Part shown: positions 17,688 to 27,079 of the stretch, piece by piece
Layout: every line of letters begins with the position of its first letter
How positions within the stretch are numbered: the stretch's first letter is position 1
Notes under the pieces: model-generated
The model's input: only the letters and a program-made list of their open reading frames with translations
What the model was told of the DNA's origin: nothing
The model's database searches: none
Program-made: the position numbers and the translations under genes
Assembly: GCF_002811945.1 (NCBI RefSeq)
Contig: NZ_NPDX01000001.1
Coordinates: 558,001-622,000 of the forward strand
DNA length: 64,000 nucleotides
Reading direction: 5' to 3'
Source of the DNA: Leptospira harrisiae
GTDB lineage: Bacteria > Spirochaetota > Leptospiria > Leptospirales > Leptospiraceae

Positions 17688-18587
17688 ATGGCATCCAATG
17701 CACTTGCTCTCATCTACCACTCTTCGTACAATCTCGAATTACCGGGTCATGTGTTTCCGGCTCACAAGTATTCTCATCTTTATAATCGAGTCAAAAGGGA
17801 TCCTGTTTATGCCTCTTGGGACATTTTGCTTCCAAAAAAAGCAGAGGAAGCGGACTTAGAACTCGTTCATACAAAAGAGTATTTAGACGATTTGTTTAGT
17901 TACGAACACACATCGCGAACTATGTATTCTGAACTGCCACTTAATCGAAGTATTGTGGAAAGTTTTATGTATGGTGTGGGCGGAACGATAATGGCAGCAG
18001 AACTTTCTAAAAGTTTTTTGTTTGCGCTTAATATGGGCGGTGGTTATCATCATAGCTTTCCAGACAAAGCAGAAGGATTTTGTTATTTGAATGATGTAGC
18101 AATTGCTATACGAAAACAAAAAGAAACAAATCCAAATTTAAATGCTCTCATCATTGACTTGGATTTGCACCAAGGTAATGGGAATTCCTATATTTTCCAA
18201 TATGATGACAAAGTTTTCACATTTTCGATGCACCAAGGTAATCTTTATCCAAAAAAAGAAGTATCTAACTTAGATGTAAACCTTGAACCGAATACAAAAG
18301 ACGATGAATATTTGACGACTCTAGAAACATCCTTAAACCAAATCCGAAAAGATTTTGATTCCAATATAATTTATTATGTTGCAGGTGCTGATCCTTATGA
18401 AGATGATTCTCTTGGAGAATTAAAAGTTTCAATGAAAGGTTTAAAAGAAAGAGACTTGATGGTTCGTAAGTTTGCCGAGTCATTGAATGTACCTTGTGTT
18501 GTAACTCTTGCGGGTGGTTACGCTCGTGATTTTCGTGATACTGTTGAAATTCATTTTAATACAATCACAGCATTTGGTGAAAAATAA
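17688..18587 (+). CDS. HDAC-family deacetylase (first copy)
   Basis: A 299-residue zinc-dependent amidohydrolase of the histone deacetylase/acetoin-utilisation superfamily. The open frame starts at 17652, but the ATG at 17688 gives the expected N-terminus ALIYHSSYNLELPGHVFPA. Active-site pattern: GGYHHSFPDKAEGFCYLND with the two histidines, the metal motif IIDLDLHQGNGNSY, the metal Asp in AGADPYEDD and LAGGYA near the end. The bacterial substrate could be an acetylated protein, polyamine or small amine. The next gene starts at its stop codon (ATAATG), so the two are translationally coupled. A second family member lies at 33347-34288. Confidence 0.88.
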   Translation: MASNALALIYHSSYNLELPGHVFPAHKYSHLYNRVKRDPVYASWDILLPKKAEEADLELVHTKEYLDDLFSYEHTSRTMYSELPLNRSIVESFMYGVGGTIMAAELSKSFLFALNMGGGYHHSFPDKAEGFCYLNDVAIAIRKQKETNPNLNALIIDLDLHQGNGNSYIFQYDDKVFTFSMHQGNLYPKKEVSNLDVNLEPNTKDDEYLTTLETSLNQIRKDFDSNIIYYVAGADPYEDDSLGELKVSMKGLKERDLMVRKFAESLNVPCVVTLAGGYARDFRDTVEIHFNTITAFGEK

Positions 18588-19402
18588 TGGGAGTTTTTTC
18601 ATCTACAGACAAAAAGAAAAACGAATCTGATTGGTTGAATTTAGATGATTTGTCTCTAGTAGATGTCTCCAAAGAGCTTAACACCTCCCTCAATATGGAG
18701 CCAAGGTTGTTCAACCGTTTTACACATTATGAAGTAGAACAACTGTTAGTGAGTGCTGGATTAATCGCTGCCGTTGAAAAACGTGGATTCCCAAACCCAA
18801 TTATTGAACTAGAAATACTTAACAATTTTGATAATCGAATTTATATAAAGACTGAAAATAAAAAAATTTTAGTTCATACTCGTTTGAAAGTTTCTCAGTT
18901 TCAAATGAAAGGGGATGACGAACAATTTCCGATGATTTATATCGATTGGCTTCTCACACAAAATATAAATTTTGAACCTGGCGATATCAAAAAAGAATTA
19001 TACTTTGGACAGGAATACCCAGGACTCAATGTTCTAAACGAATTTACTGATTTCATTCGTGTTCTCTCAAAAAGGCTCGGAACTTCAGGAGCATTTAATG
19101 TACCTGAATATTTTCACGATGCAGTTTTGTTTTCGCGTAAGTTTCGTTTTATTGATCCAGAAAAAGAGGGAACGTTTCGTGCATTGGTGAAAAATTTCCG
19201 CGGCACCAATTTACGAAGTTTATCTTCCCAAATTCATCAGAACAGAGTTCGTTATGAAAATGGGGAACCTTATGAGTGGAAATATGGTGAGATGATTTCC
19301 TGCACCGACGTATATTTAGAAAAAAAAGTGTTTCATGAGGCATATTTTAAAAAAGTAGAGGAGGTCAAAGAAAAACTAAAATTCACATTGGTCTCAAAAT
19401 AA
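18587..19402 (+). CDS. Conserved hypothetical protein coupled to HDAC-like gene
   Basis: A 271-residue protein that I do not recognise. No signal peptide or membrane helix is visible. The central part alternates hydrophobic strands and charged turns (PIIELEILNNFDNRIYIKTE, KKILVHTRLKVSQFQM, the MIYIDWLLTQNINF segment), suggesting an alpha/beta domain. A helical C-terminus holds EAYFKKVEEVKEKLKF. The start overlaps the HDAC-like stop by one base, and the gene is followed 28 bp later by the response-regulator phosphatase. The context suggests that it works with, or is modified by, the deacetylase, but that is inference. Confidence 0.75.
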   Translation: MGVFSSTDKKKNESDWLNLDDLSLVDVSKELNTSLNMEPRLFNRFTHYEVEQLLVSAGLIAAVEKRGFPNPIIELEILNNFDNRIYIKTENKKILVHTRLKVSQFQMKGDDEQFPMIYIDWLLTQNINFEPGDIKKELYFGQEYPGLNVLNEFTDFIRVLSKRLGTSGAFNVPEYFHDAVLFSRKFRFIDPEKEGTFRALVKNFRGTNLRSLSSQIHQNRVRYENGEPYEWKYGEMISCTDVYLEKKVFHEAYFKKVEEVKEKLKFTLVSK

Positions 19403-19430
19403 CCTTTTCGAAAGCCGATACATATAGTAG

Positions 19431-20543
19431 ATGTCCGAGTATTCTTTTAAACCTGAGATCCTAATCATTGACGATGACACAGAAATTTGTGAAACCTTAG
19501 AACTCATTATCAATGGATTGGGTTATTTCGTTAGGTATTTTACAAATCCACTACAAGGTTTGGAATACTTCGAAGGGGAACGAAACTCTATCGTTTTTCT
19601 AGATGTCAATATGCCACATATTTCAGGTTTAGACCTGTTGCCAAAAATCAAAACCATTGATTCAAAAACCCAAGTTCTTATGATGACTGGGGAACATGAT
19701 ATCCAAACAGTAGTTTCCTCACTTTACCATAGAGCTTCCGATTTTATTTTAAAACCCTTTCATACTAAATCGATCGAAGCTGCCATTTCAAGAGCGTTTG
19801 AATATTATAATTTTCTAAAAGATAAAGAGTCGATGGATGAGTCCATCAAAAGGGATCTTCGATTGGCAGCCAAAATCCAATCAAAAACCATGAATTTACC
19901 CCAACTCGGACATAAAATATACGCTGATATCAAACCTGTGAGTTTTGTTTCAGGCGATTTTTTCCAAGTTTTGCCATTGGACGAGGATCGTACTTTGATT
20001 TTGATGGGTGATATTGAAGGTCATGGTGTGACATCTGGTCTCATTGCCATTCTGATGACAACGATACATAAAGAATTGGCGAGAACAACAACGGTTGCTC
20101 CTTCCGAATTATTATCTCGTTTGAACGGTGAACTTTGTAATGAAATTGGAACACATAGTATGACAGCGATTAGTATTGTTGTGGATCATCCAAAGAAAAA
20201 AATAACCTACGCAAGAGGTGGACACCCTTTCCCAATAGTATTCCAAAAAGAATCACGGGCCCCATTGATTTTGCAAGACCAATCAGGACAAATATTAGGA
20301 ATTCTGAAAGAAATGGAATTTGCTGAAAATGAAATCCAAGTAGAAACTGGTGATGTACTTTTTCTTTATTCTGACGGTTTACTTGCATCTAGTACACATC
20401 CTTTAGTTCAAACTTTAATCCAACTTCCAGGTGGAACCAATCGAATTGATGGTATGAAAACTGAAATCACCAACTATATACAATATCTAGAAACTTCATC
20501 TAAAGCTGCGGATGACATATCTTATTTGCTTCTAGAGATTTAA
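19431..20543 (+). CDS. Response regulator with SpoIIE/RsbU-type phosphatase domain
   Basis: A 370-residue two-domain signalling protein. Residues about 8-125 are a receiver: IIDDDTEICE acidic pair, phospho-acceptor Asp in VFLDVNMPHISGLDLL, the Thr in MMTGEHD and Lys in ILKPFH. After a coiled linker (AFEYYNFLKDKESMDESIKR) comes a PP2C-like phosphatase domain from about residue 155 (LAAKIQSKTMNLPQ, VSGDFFQVLPLDEDRTLILM, GDIEGHGVTSGL, YARGGHPFPI, LFLYSDGLLAS, the ADDISYLLLE end). It probably dephosphorylates an anti-anti-sigma STAS protein when the receiver is phosphorylated. The gene ends 44 bp inside a convergent membrane-protein gene. Confidence 0.9.
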   Translation: MSEYSFKPEILIIDDDTEICETLELIINGLGYFVRYFTNPLQGLEYFEGERNSIVFLDVNMPHISGLDLLPKIKTIDSKTQVLMMTGEHDIQTVVSSLYHRASDFILKPFHTKSIEAAISRAFEYYNFLKDKESMDESIKRDLRLAAKIQSKTMNLPQLGHKIYADIKPVSFVSGDFFQVLPLDEDRTLILMGDIEGHGVTSGLIAILMTTIHKELARTTTVAPSELLSRLNGELCNEIGTHSMTAISIVVDHPKKKITYARGGHPFPIVFQKESRAPLILQDQSGQILGILKEMEFAENEIQVETGDVLFLYSDGLLASSTHPLVQTLIQLPGGTNRIDGMKTEITNYIQYLETSSKAADDISYLLLEI

Positions 20544-22122
20544 TATATTTTATATTGGTTTTGGTTGCATCTACCAAAAATTGACTAAGCACCTCTTTGG
20601 ATTGAAAACTTCCATTTTCAAATCCTTTTTTCCAGTTGATTCTATGTACACTCATCTCTAGAATGATTTCTGATTTCTCTGGAAATTCGCAAAGTTGGCT
20701 TGTGATGATTTGTCCTTTATAAAATAAAAAATCACCTTTGGCAAAAAACTTTTTATCATCTTTAGAAAGGTTGTTTATGTAGGTTTTATTCTCGACCACA
20801 TAACTTTGAATTGTTGTTTTTGTTACATCCCAAAGAAGTTCTTTTTTGGGATCCGTTTGGTTTAGAGTGATTGCGGAAATAATTACGATCGCTGTTCCAA
20901 ATAAAAAAATTGGAACCCATTCCAAATGAATTTCTTTTGATTGGATCCAAAATTGATGTGCGAGAAATGTGATCGGCAACCAATAAAAACCCATCAAGTC
21001 CCAGTCTGCAGGAAAACCAAGTTGAGGGTTATGGAAAAATCCATGAAGGAAAAAAGCAAAAATCACAACAACAGTGGCTTTGGATTCAGGTTTTTTTATG
21101 AAATTTTTCCACTCAAGTTTGTAAAAAATAATTTGATAGAGCAAAAATAAGGAAGCAATAGAAACGTTCCAATATAAAACAGAAAGAATTTCTTTTATAT
21201 GATTTAATGAAACCAATCGATTTTTTGGATAGAATGGTGGATGGATTAAATGAGTACTATTTCTGTCGATGGATGGATCATGTAAAAATAAAAAATAGGA
21301 AAACCAAGGTAGTAGAATACTAAATCCGATTAAACTACAAACTAACAAATGGTTGATCTTTTTTTCTTTAGGGGAATGAAAATACCATAAATAAATCAAA
21401 AGAAGAACCAAATATCCTGAAACCAAATGGAATAACATAGAGACTGCAACTAAAGCGGTTGCTCCGTATAACAAAACATCGTTGTCTTTTGGATTTTTAG
21501 AAAATTTTGTTACAAAAATATAGAGAATTAAGTGGGAGGCAGTTGTAAGCGTATAGTTTTCAGTATATCCAAAGTTAAGTAAAATACCACCTGACGAAAG
21601 TAAAACGAAAATGGAATAAGAATTTGTTTTTTTGTTTTCTTTGGCTGTCCATAAAAAACCAAAAATCATTACAATCCCTGCGAGTTGTGATAAAAAAGTA
21701 TAAGAAATTCTTGGATCATCAGAAAAACCCAAATAAGATAAGAAGTTGGAAACTTTACTATGAATCACAGTTTCCAAAATTTCATCCAAAGTGAATTGAA
21801 ATCCAAAAAGTTTGGTTTCCAAAAGATTTGTTTCTAGGAGGAGAAGTCCATCACCCCAATCCATATTACGAATTGGAAATAAAACCAAACAAAAAAAGAA
21901 CATGGACGCAAAAACCCAATTTGAAAACCGAATTGATTCAAACATTTTAAACAAACGTAAATCTTTTGTTTTCCCATAAAGAACCAATGATTGTAGAAAA
22001 ATAAAAAAAATCGCAATGATCTTATAAACATTTGAGTTCGCAGGCAAAAACCAAGGTTTTGTAGGTAGGAATTGGCAGGCCAAAAGGAATAGATAAGGGA
22101 AAAATAAAAATGCTGTTTTCAT
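20500..22122 (-). CDS. Polytopic membrane protein of unknown function
   Basis: A 540-residue protein with about ten to twelve predicted membrane helices and a C-terminal soluble part of about 110 residues (residues 430-540). After the first helices a DWGDGLLLLETN loop lies where GT-C glycosyltransferases carry their acidic catalytic residues, so a lipid-linked sugar transferase is one possibility. This is by position only. The start overlaps the stop of the DUF4105 gene (ATGA on the minus strand), so the two are cotranscribed. The 3' end overlaps the convergent phosphatase gene by 44 bp, and both C-termini look genuine. I do not recognise a named family. Confidence 0.72.
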   Translation of the reverse strand: MKTAFLFFPYLFLLACQFLPTKPWFLPANSNVYKIIAIFFIFLQSLVLYGKTKDLRLFKMFESIRFSNWVFASMFFFCLVLFPIRNMDWGDGLLLLETNLLETKLFGFQFTLDEILETVIHSKVSNFLSYLGFSDDPRISYTFLSQLAGIVMIFGFLWTAKENKKTNSYSIFVLLSSGGILLNFGYTENYTLTTASHLILYIFVTKFSKNPKDNDVLLYGATALVAVSMLFHLVSGYLVLLLIYLWYFHSPKEKKINHLLVCSLIGFSILLPWFSYFLFLHDPSIDRNSTHLIHPPFYPKNRLVSLNHIKEILSVLYWNVSIASLFLLYQIIFYKLEWKNFIKKPESKATVVVIFAFFLHGFFHNPQLGFPADWDLMGFYWLPITFLAHQFWIQSKEIHLEWVPIFLFGTAIVIISAITLNQTDPKKELLWDVTKTTIQSYVVENKTYINNLSKDDKKFFAKGDFLFYKGQIITSQLCEFPEKSEIILEMSVHRINWKKGFENGSFQSKEVLSQFLVDATKTNIKYIKSLEANKICHPQL

Positions 22123-23786
22123 AAGGATTCTTTTTCGTAGTACTCTTCTGGAATTTCTTTTGCAGTAATGTAAGGGAAATGTCCTTTACGGATATTAAAA
22201 AAGACAAGTTCGGGAAGGCTATAAAATACAGTTTCAGTTCCTTTTGAAAATCTTTTTCCTTGGTCGAATGGAGCAGTGAATACACCCACTCCTGTATAAC
22301 CAATCCCCCAAACAGTATTGAACAAACCGAAAATTGGACGATCCCAAATAGTTTCTTCAGTGAAAAATAAAAACGAGTGATCAATAGGATTGGTTTTATA
22401 TATTTTTGAAGTAGGAACAAAACGATCTTTAAAATACTTTTCAGTAAATCCATTGAGTTGTTTTCGTTTGAGATTGCGGTATGATGGAAAAACCTTAATT
22501 TGTTTTGTGAATGAATTGTTTTCTAATTTGAAAGCTGCAATTGAAGGGATAAAATTAAAACTAATCACATTGTTTGAAAGAGGTTTCCAGAAAACCTCGT
22601 TTCCAATTCTGCCTTCAGGAAACATTTCATTTAGATAACGGATAAGTTCTGTTGTACAATTTTGATCCACCAAGTGATAGGAATATAAATTTCGAATTCC
22701 TTTTGTATACGTTGCTAAATTATCCTCTATGTTTGAAAAATCTTTTTGATTCTCATGCCATTTTAAGTTTTCCTTCGCTTCGTGTTGGTAAGGATTGTAA
22801 CCCACCCAATTAAATTCTATTCCTTCGGTGGAAATATTGGAATCGATAAATCCTTGGTATTTTATAAGAAAAGATTCCCAATTAAAAAAATGAATGGGGT
22901 CATAACCAGACGAAAAGTTTTTTTTATTAGAATTAAATAAAATTGCATATTCTTCTTGTTTGGCGGCTATTATGGAATCGGGTAATTCTACTTCAGGTAG
23001 GTATAAAAAACCTTCTAAATTTTTTTTTGGAAAAACTATGCTTCCTGCAACGATTGACTTTTTTATATAAAGTATTCTAATGAGTAAGGTCATTTCTTCC
23101 CAATCGTTGCATTCTGTTTCAAAGAAACAGGAACGTAGATCCTTTGCCAAATGATCCAGATAACCTTCCCATATTTTTTTTTCGGTTTCACTGAGTTGAT
23201 AGTTTGGTCCATCTAATTGAATGAAAGCAGGTTCATATAGTAAAACGGGATCTAAAAGAAACTTACGAACAAAAATTCTTTTTTGTGAAATTTTAAATAA
23301 TTCGGTTTTTGTTTGCAGTGAAGGAACCAAGGGGTAAGGTGAGTCGGTTTTCGGTAATTGTAGTCTATTGTTTGTTAGTTGAAGTTCTGTCGCACTTTTT
23401 TCCCATTCTGTTATCGAATTTTTCAATGCATTTTGTTCTTCTTCTGAAAGGGAAAAAATTGTAGAGATGGGCGAGTTTGAGTCAGGGATATTGGTAAAAT
23501 ATCCAAACCCAGCGATGGGTATGGATGATAGGTTATCCTTTGTCTTAGTAACCAAATTTTCCCATTGATCTTCTAGTTTCTTTTGGTTTTGTATATGGGT
23601 TTCTTGGACTAAATAAAGTTCGTTCCATTTTTGTCGTAGCAGACGTTTGGATTGGTCCGATAACTCCCACTCATAGAGTTCTATATCTCGGTTTTGGACT
23701 ACACCGTATTGGAAGCGAAACTCATCCCATGGTTCTCTGACAATGTGAAAGATTTTATCTTCAAAGGAATATTGAAGATGATACAC
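22119..23786 (-). CDS. DUF4105-family envelope protein, start unresolved
   Basis: A DUF4105 protein of at least 555 residues. The core motif YHLVDQNCTTELIRYLNEMF is present, with the Cys and the paired Asn/His region typical of this family. These proteins are predicted cysteine-peptidase-like or lipoprotein-modifying envelope enzymes. The GTG at 23786 is the first ordinary start, but the conserved N-terminus continues upstream in the same frame: FLYINANSGQSSGGHSALRL, preceded by a signal-peptide-like hydrophobic run. The frame stays open to the TGA at 24024-24026, yet holds no ATG, GTG or TTG. Either a non-standard start is used or an indel in the T7/T8 tracts near 23890-23910 has removed the true start. 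It overlaps the next gene by 4 bp. Confidence 0.7.
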   Translation of the reverse strand: MYHLQYSFEDKIFHIVREPWDEFRFQYGVVQNRDIELYEWELSDQSKRLLRQKWNELYLVQETHIQNQKKLEDQWENLVTKTKDNLSSIPIAGFGYFTNIPDSNSPISTIFSLSEEEQNALKNSITEWEKSATELQLTNNRLQLPKTDSPYPLVPSLQTKTELFKISQKRIFVRKFLLDPVLLYEPAFIQLDGPNYQLSETEKKIWEGYLDHLAKDLRSCFFETECNDWEEMTLLIRILYIKKSIVAGSIVFPKKNLEGFLYLPEVELPDSIIAAKQEEYAILFNSNKKNFSSGYDPIHFFNWESFLIKYQGFIDSNISTEGIEFNWVGYNPYQHEAKENLKWHENQKDFSNIEDNLATYTKGIRNLYSYHLVDQNCTTELIRYLNEMFPEGRIGNEVFWKPLSNNVISFNFIPSIAAFKLENNSFTKQIKVFPSYRNLKRKQLNGFTEKYFKDRFVPTSKIYKTNPIDHSFLFFTEETIWDRPIFGLFNTVWGIGYTGVGVFTAPFDQGKRFSKGTETVFYSLPELVFFNIRKGHFPYITAKEIPEEYYEKESL

Positions 23787-23932
23787 TCTGTCACCTAAAC
23801 GTAGTGCGGAATGGCCACCACTGGACTGTCCTGAATTTGCATTGATATATAAAAAACCAAAAGGATTTTGATTTGTTTTAGAATGTACGGGAAAAAAAAT
23901 AAAAAAATAGGTAAGTAAAAATAATAAGGAAT

Positions 23933-23951
23933 GGGCGGTATTTCTCCGCCC
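23933..23951 (-). terminator. Possible terminator after the 24.4-kb lipoprotein
   Basis: GGGCGG, seven bases, CCGCCC, followed on the minus strand by an AT-rich, T-rich stretch (ATTCCTTATTATTTTT). It sits 15 bp beyond the lipoprotein stop and would act as its terminator, though the T-run is interrupted. It also lies within the extended DUF4105 frame. Confidence 0.4.
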
Positions 23952-23965
23952 CCAGGTGATCTGAA

Positions 23966-24430
23966 TTATAGATTGTACCCGTTTAAGATCAGTTTTGCGA
24001 CTGTCCCATTTTGTTTTGCTACATCATCGGCAACCGTTTTCATTTCAGAAGGAGAAAGGTTTGCTTGTTTTAATCCCTGTCCAATGGCAATATAAGTTGC
24101 ACTGTTTGATCTCCAAGCAACAACACCATGAGATTTCGCAATCAAAGAAAGTTGGTTTTCTAATTCTTGTTTTTGGTTTTCGTAACGAATTTGTAAAGCA
24201 ACGCTTGCAATGATATCTTCTTTGTACTCGTTCATTGCTTTTTCTTTTCCGCTATCAGAGATAGAAGAAATACTATTCGAAACTGATTTTACTAGTGCAG
24301 AAGCAGAATCAGAAACAGAAACTCCTAATCGACTGATACTTCCTGAAGCCGAATCAAGAATGGAGCAGTTGTTAAATGAAAGTAAGACCGCAATCACGGA
24401 AACTATACTCAAATGTTTGATCATACGCAT
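23966..24430 (-). CDS. Putative lipoprotein, Ser-rich
   Basis: A 154-residue predicted lipoprotein. The signal peptide has the lipobox LSFNNC, so the mature protein begins at Cys22. A serine-rich stretch follows (SASGSISRLGVSVSDSASAL), then a helical domain with ENQKQELENQLSLIAKSHGV and a C-terminal AKLILNGYNL. The C-terminal half (SNSATYIAIGQGLKQANLS, then KTVADDVAKQN) looks like a short conserved envelope domain, and the function is unknown. The ATG at 24430 is the natural start. It lies upstream of the DUF4105 and membrane-protein genes on the same strand, with a hairpin between. Confidence 0.75.
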   Translation of the reverse strand: MRMIKHLSIVSVIAVLLSFNNCSILDSASGSISRLGVSVSDSASALVKSVSNSISSISDSGKEKAMNEYKEDIIASVALQIRYENQKQELENQLSLIAKSHGVVAWRSNSATYIAIGQGLKQANLSPSEMKTVADDVAKQNGTVAKLILNGYNL

Positions 24431-24499
24431 AAAAAACCTCTTACGACGAATTGCAAAGATTCTAAATCAAATATACAACCCGTCAATTAATTTTCTGAG

Positions 24500-26386
24500 T
24501 CAAACGGCAACTACCACAGATCCAAATGCAGGTAAAGTGATTTCAAAGTGACCACCAATCATCCTTAGATTTACCATTGTCCCTGTCCAGAAGTCCAAAA
24601 ATGGCTCTTTAGTTTTTAACCCTTGAGGAATCAACACTCGAATCGTACGTTCTTCTTCAGACGGATTCCAAATTCCAAGGTAACCGGCTGGATTGTACAT
24701 GGCACTTGGGAATTCTTCTTCAAAGATCCCAATTGGGATTGGCGTATAACCCTGGCATTCTCTATTGAGTTGAAACGCTTTTTTTAACAGATCCAAACGA
24801 TCTGTTTCCAGTTTTGTCAAATCATCCGAAACAAGCAACATCCCGCCTGACACTGCCATGACGGATGCCATTAATTTGGTTTGTGCTTCATTCATTTTGT
24901 TTCTTTTTTTACGAACGAGTAAACAATCAGGATCATTCAGCCATAGATGTCGGTGCATCGAAGAACGAGTGATATCGTTGATGAGAGCCGTCCTCGTGCA
25001 GAGTGCATCTCTGTCTTTTAAGAAAACACGTAATTTCTCTGGATACCAAAAAGGAGCAACATCACAAGAGATTCGCATCCCATCAAAAATTCCAACGGAC
25101 GGTAACATGGGAGCGCCACAGCCAAGTAAAAAAGTATTTTTTCCTACTACTTTACGAATGAGTTCTAATGCATTTCTATATCTTGCTTGTGGCGATAAAC
25201 TTTTGTTATATACATCGCCTGGCAATAGACCTGCGTAAAGAAAATCTAATTTTAAATATGGGTAACCCCATTCTTTAACAAGTGTAGAAAAAACTTTTTC
25301 TAGATAAGCGAGAGCTGTTGGGTGTGTGATATCCAGGGCATAAGTATAACCTCTTCCCCAAAGTGGTTGGTAAATAGCAGGAACAGGTTTTCCATTTTGG
25401 TCTTTGAGGATGGCCTCTGGATATTTACGAAAGAATTCTGATTTTTTACGTACAAGGAAAGGGGCAAGCCAGATCCCAGGTTTTAAACCGACACGTTTGA
25501 TTTCGTCAGCCAGAATTCTCATTCCTCCTGGAAACTTATCATTGGGTACAAGCCAATCTCCGATTTCTTTTTGGTATCCGTCGTCTATCTGAAAGAATTC
25601 AAAAGGTAAGTTTAATTCTCTAACTTTTGTTAAATTGTCTAATATGGTTTTTTGGTCAATTTTTGTATAATAATAATACCAAGAACACCAACCAGTGGGA
25701 ACTTTTTTCGGGAAATTACCTGGACCTTCTTTGTTTCCTAACTCTTCGAAGTATTTTGCTAGTTTTCCTTCTGGATTTCCTTTAAAAGGAAGGACTTTGA
25801 TTTTTGCAATACTGAGTTTGGCATTAGGGCGAAGGTCAGGCAAACAATGAATATCGTAAATGACTTTAACGGATGTTATGTTTCCTGATTCTCCAAAGAC
25901 CACTTCGAATTTTGTTCCGAATTCTCCCTGTTCGATGGGAGCATACAAAACACCATTTCCAGTTTCCTTATTAAAAACAAGAGTTAGGTATTCAGAAATA
26001 AACTTTCCTACTTTTGATTCATGTTTTGAATAAATATTCTCTTGGGAGTATTGCAAAAAAGATAAAAAAGGAGGTTTGTCTACAGAAGTAGGTTCTACCT
26101 TTCTTGAAATGGACCAGGATTGGTATCCATGTTGGAATAAAGAATAACCGCCCCCATCCGGAAGAATGGATAATTCCAATTCCAAATGGTCTACTGAAAA
26201 TCCCACTTCGGGCCTTGTGGATTCACGCCAAATGAGTTTGGGACTGAGGACAGTACCAGTTTTGGTGTCCGAAGTCGAAGGAAGTAATAGTTCGAATTTT
26301 TTACATTCGGATTGGTAAACTCCTGCCTTAACTGGTAGGAAGTTAGAAATGGTGACGGAATTATGAACTCTGTATTGAATTTTCAT
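24500..26386 (-). CDS. Alpha-galactosidase, GH36 family
   Basis: A 628-residue glycoside hydrolase that would release alpha-linked galactose from oligosaccharides such as melibiose or raffinose; it has no signal peptide, so cytoplasmic action is likely. The GH36 barrel is clear: GWCSWYYYYT, FFQIDDGYQKEIGDW, KPGIWLAPFL and LDITHPTA. The nucleophile is Asp381 in LKLDFLY and the likely acid/base Asp442 in RISCDVAPFW. The N-terminal beta-domain (QHGYQSWS) and the C-terminal beta-sandwich are present, giving a full-length enzyme. It is divergent from the RNase D-like gene with a 54-bp gap. No transporter gene for the sugar is seen nearby. Confidence 0.9.
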   Translation of the reverse strand: MKIQYRVHNSVTISNFLPVKAGVYQSECKKFELLLPSTSDTKTGTVLSPKLIWRESTRPEVGFSVDHLELELSILPDGGGYSLFQHGYQSWSISRKVEPTSVDKPPFLSFLQYSQENIYSKHESKVGKFISEYLTLVFNKETGNGVLYAPIEQGEFGTKFEVVFGESGNITSVKVIYDIHCLPDLRPNAKLSIAKIKVLPFKGNPEGKLAKYFEELGNKEGPGNFPKKVPTGWCSWYYYYTKIDQKTILDNLTKVRELNLPFEFFQIDDGYQKEIGDWLVPNDKFPGGMRILADEIKRVGLKPGIWLAPFLVRKKSEFFRKYPEAILKDQNGKPVPAIYQPLWGRGYTYALDITHPTALAYLEKVFSTLVKEWGYPYLKLDFLYAGLLPGDVYNKSLSPQARYRNALELIRKVVGKNTFLLGCGAPMLPSVGIFDGMRISCDVAPFWYPEKLRVFLKDRDALCTRTALINDITRSSMHRHLWLNDPDCLLVRKKRNKMNEAQTKLMASVMAVSGGMLLVSDDLTKLETDRLDLLKKAFQLNRECQGYTPIPIGIFEEEFPSAMYNPAGYLGIWNPSEEERTIRVLIPQGLKTKEPFLDFWTGTMVNLRMIGGHFEITLPAFGSVVVAV

Positions 26387-26440
26387 CTTGGAAAAATCTA
26401 TTTGATGATTTTGTTAGGGTGGTTTCCATAGTAAGCCATT

Positions 26441-27079
26441 ATGACCCAAAAACGTTCAACTATAAAACCAGTCGTCCTCCAGGGTGACCTGAACGAAGAT
26501 TTCTTTGAAGCTTTTAAAAAGGATGACCGGTTGGCCGTGGACTGTGAAATGATGGGACTCAATCCCAGAAGGGACAGGCTCTGCGTCGTACAAATTTCCG
26601 ATTCTAAAAATAAAGTCGCACTCGTTCAAATCCTTCCTGGCCAAAAAGAGGCCTCAAACATTCAAAAATTGTTTGAATCCAAAGATATCACAAAAATTTT
26701 TCATTTCGCCAGAATGGACATGACCTTCTTACGTGCAAGGCTTGGCATCAAAGTACAAAATGTATTTTGTACGAAAATTGGAAGTAAACTTGCACGTACC
26801 TATACCGACAAACATGGGTTAAAAGAACTCATTCGTGAATTTTTTGAAGAAAACATAGATAAAAAAAATCAAAGTTCTGATTGGGGAAAGAAGATCCTCA
26901 CGAAAGACCAAGTAGATTATGCTTCAACGGATGTTCGGTTTTTAATTGCTCTTGAATCCATCCTAACAGAGATGATGATCCGCGAAAACCGATTTGCTCT
27001 TGCAGAACGTTGTTTTGGATTTTTAGAAACCCAAGTGGAACTTGATCTTTTAGAAGTACCAAATCTTTTCGAACACTGA
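26441..27079 (+). CDS. RNase D-like 3'-5' exonuclease
   Basis: A 212-residue DEDD-type exonuclease, about the size of the catalytic domain alone and lacking the HRDC domain of E. coli RNase D. Metal-binding residues are seen in LAVDCEMMGLNP (Asp and Glu), HFARMDMTFL and the final YASTDVRFL, whose Tyr and Asp give the DEDDy subclass. It probably trims 3' ends of tRNA or other small RNAs. The stop TGA overlaps the ATG of radA (ATGATG), so both are translated from one message. Confidence 0.88.
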   Translation: MTQKRSTIKPVVLQGDLNEDFFEAFKKDDRLAVDCEMMGLNPRRDRLCVVQISDSKNKVALVQILPGQKEASNIQKLFESKDITKIFHFARMDMTFLRARLGIKVQNVFCTKIGSKLARTYTDKHGLKELIREFFEENIDKKNQSSDWGKKILTKDQVDYASTDVRFLIALESILTEMMIRENRFALAERCFGFLETQVELDLLEVPNLFEH

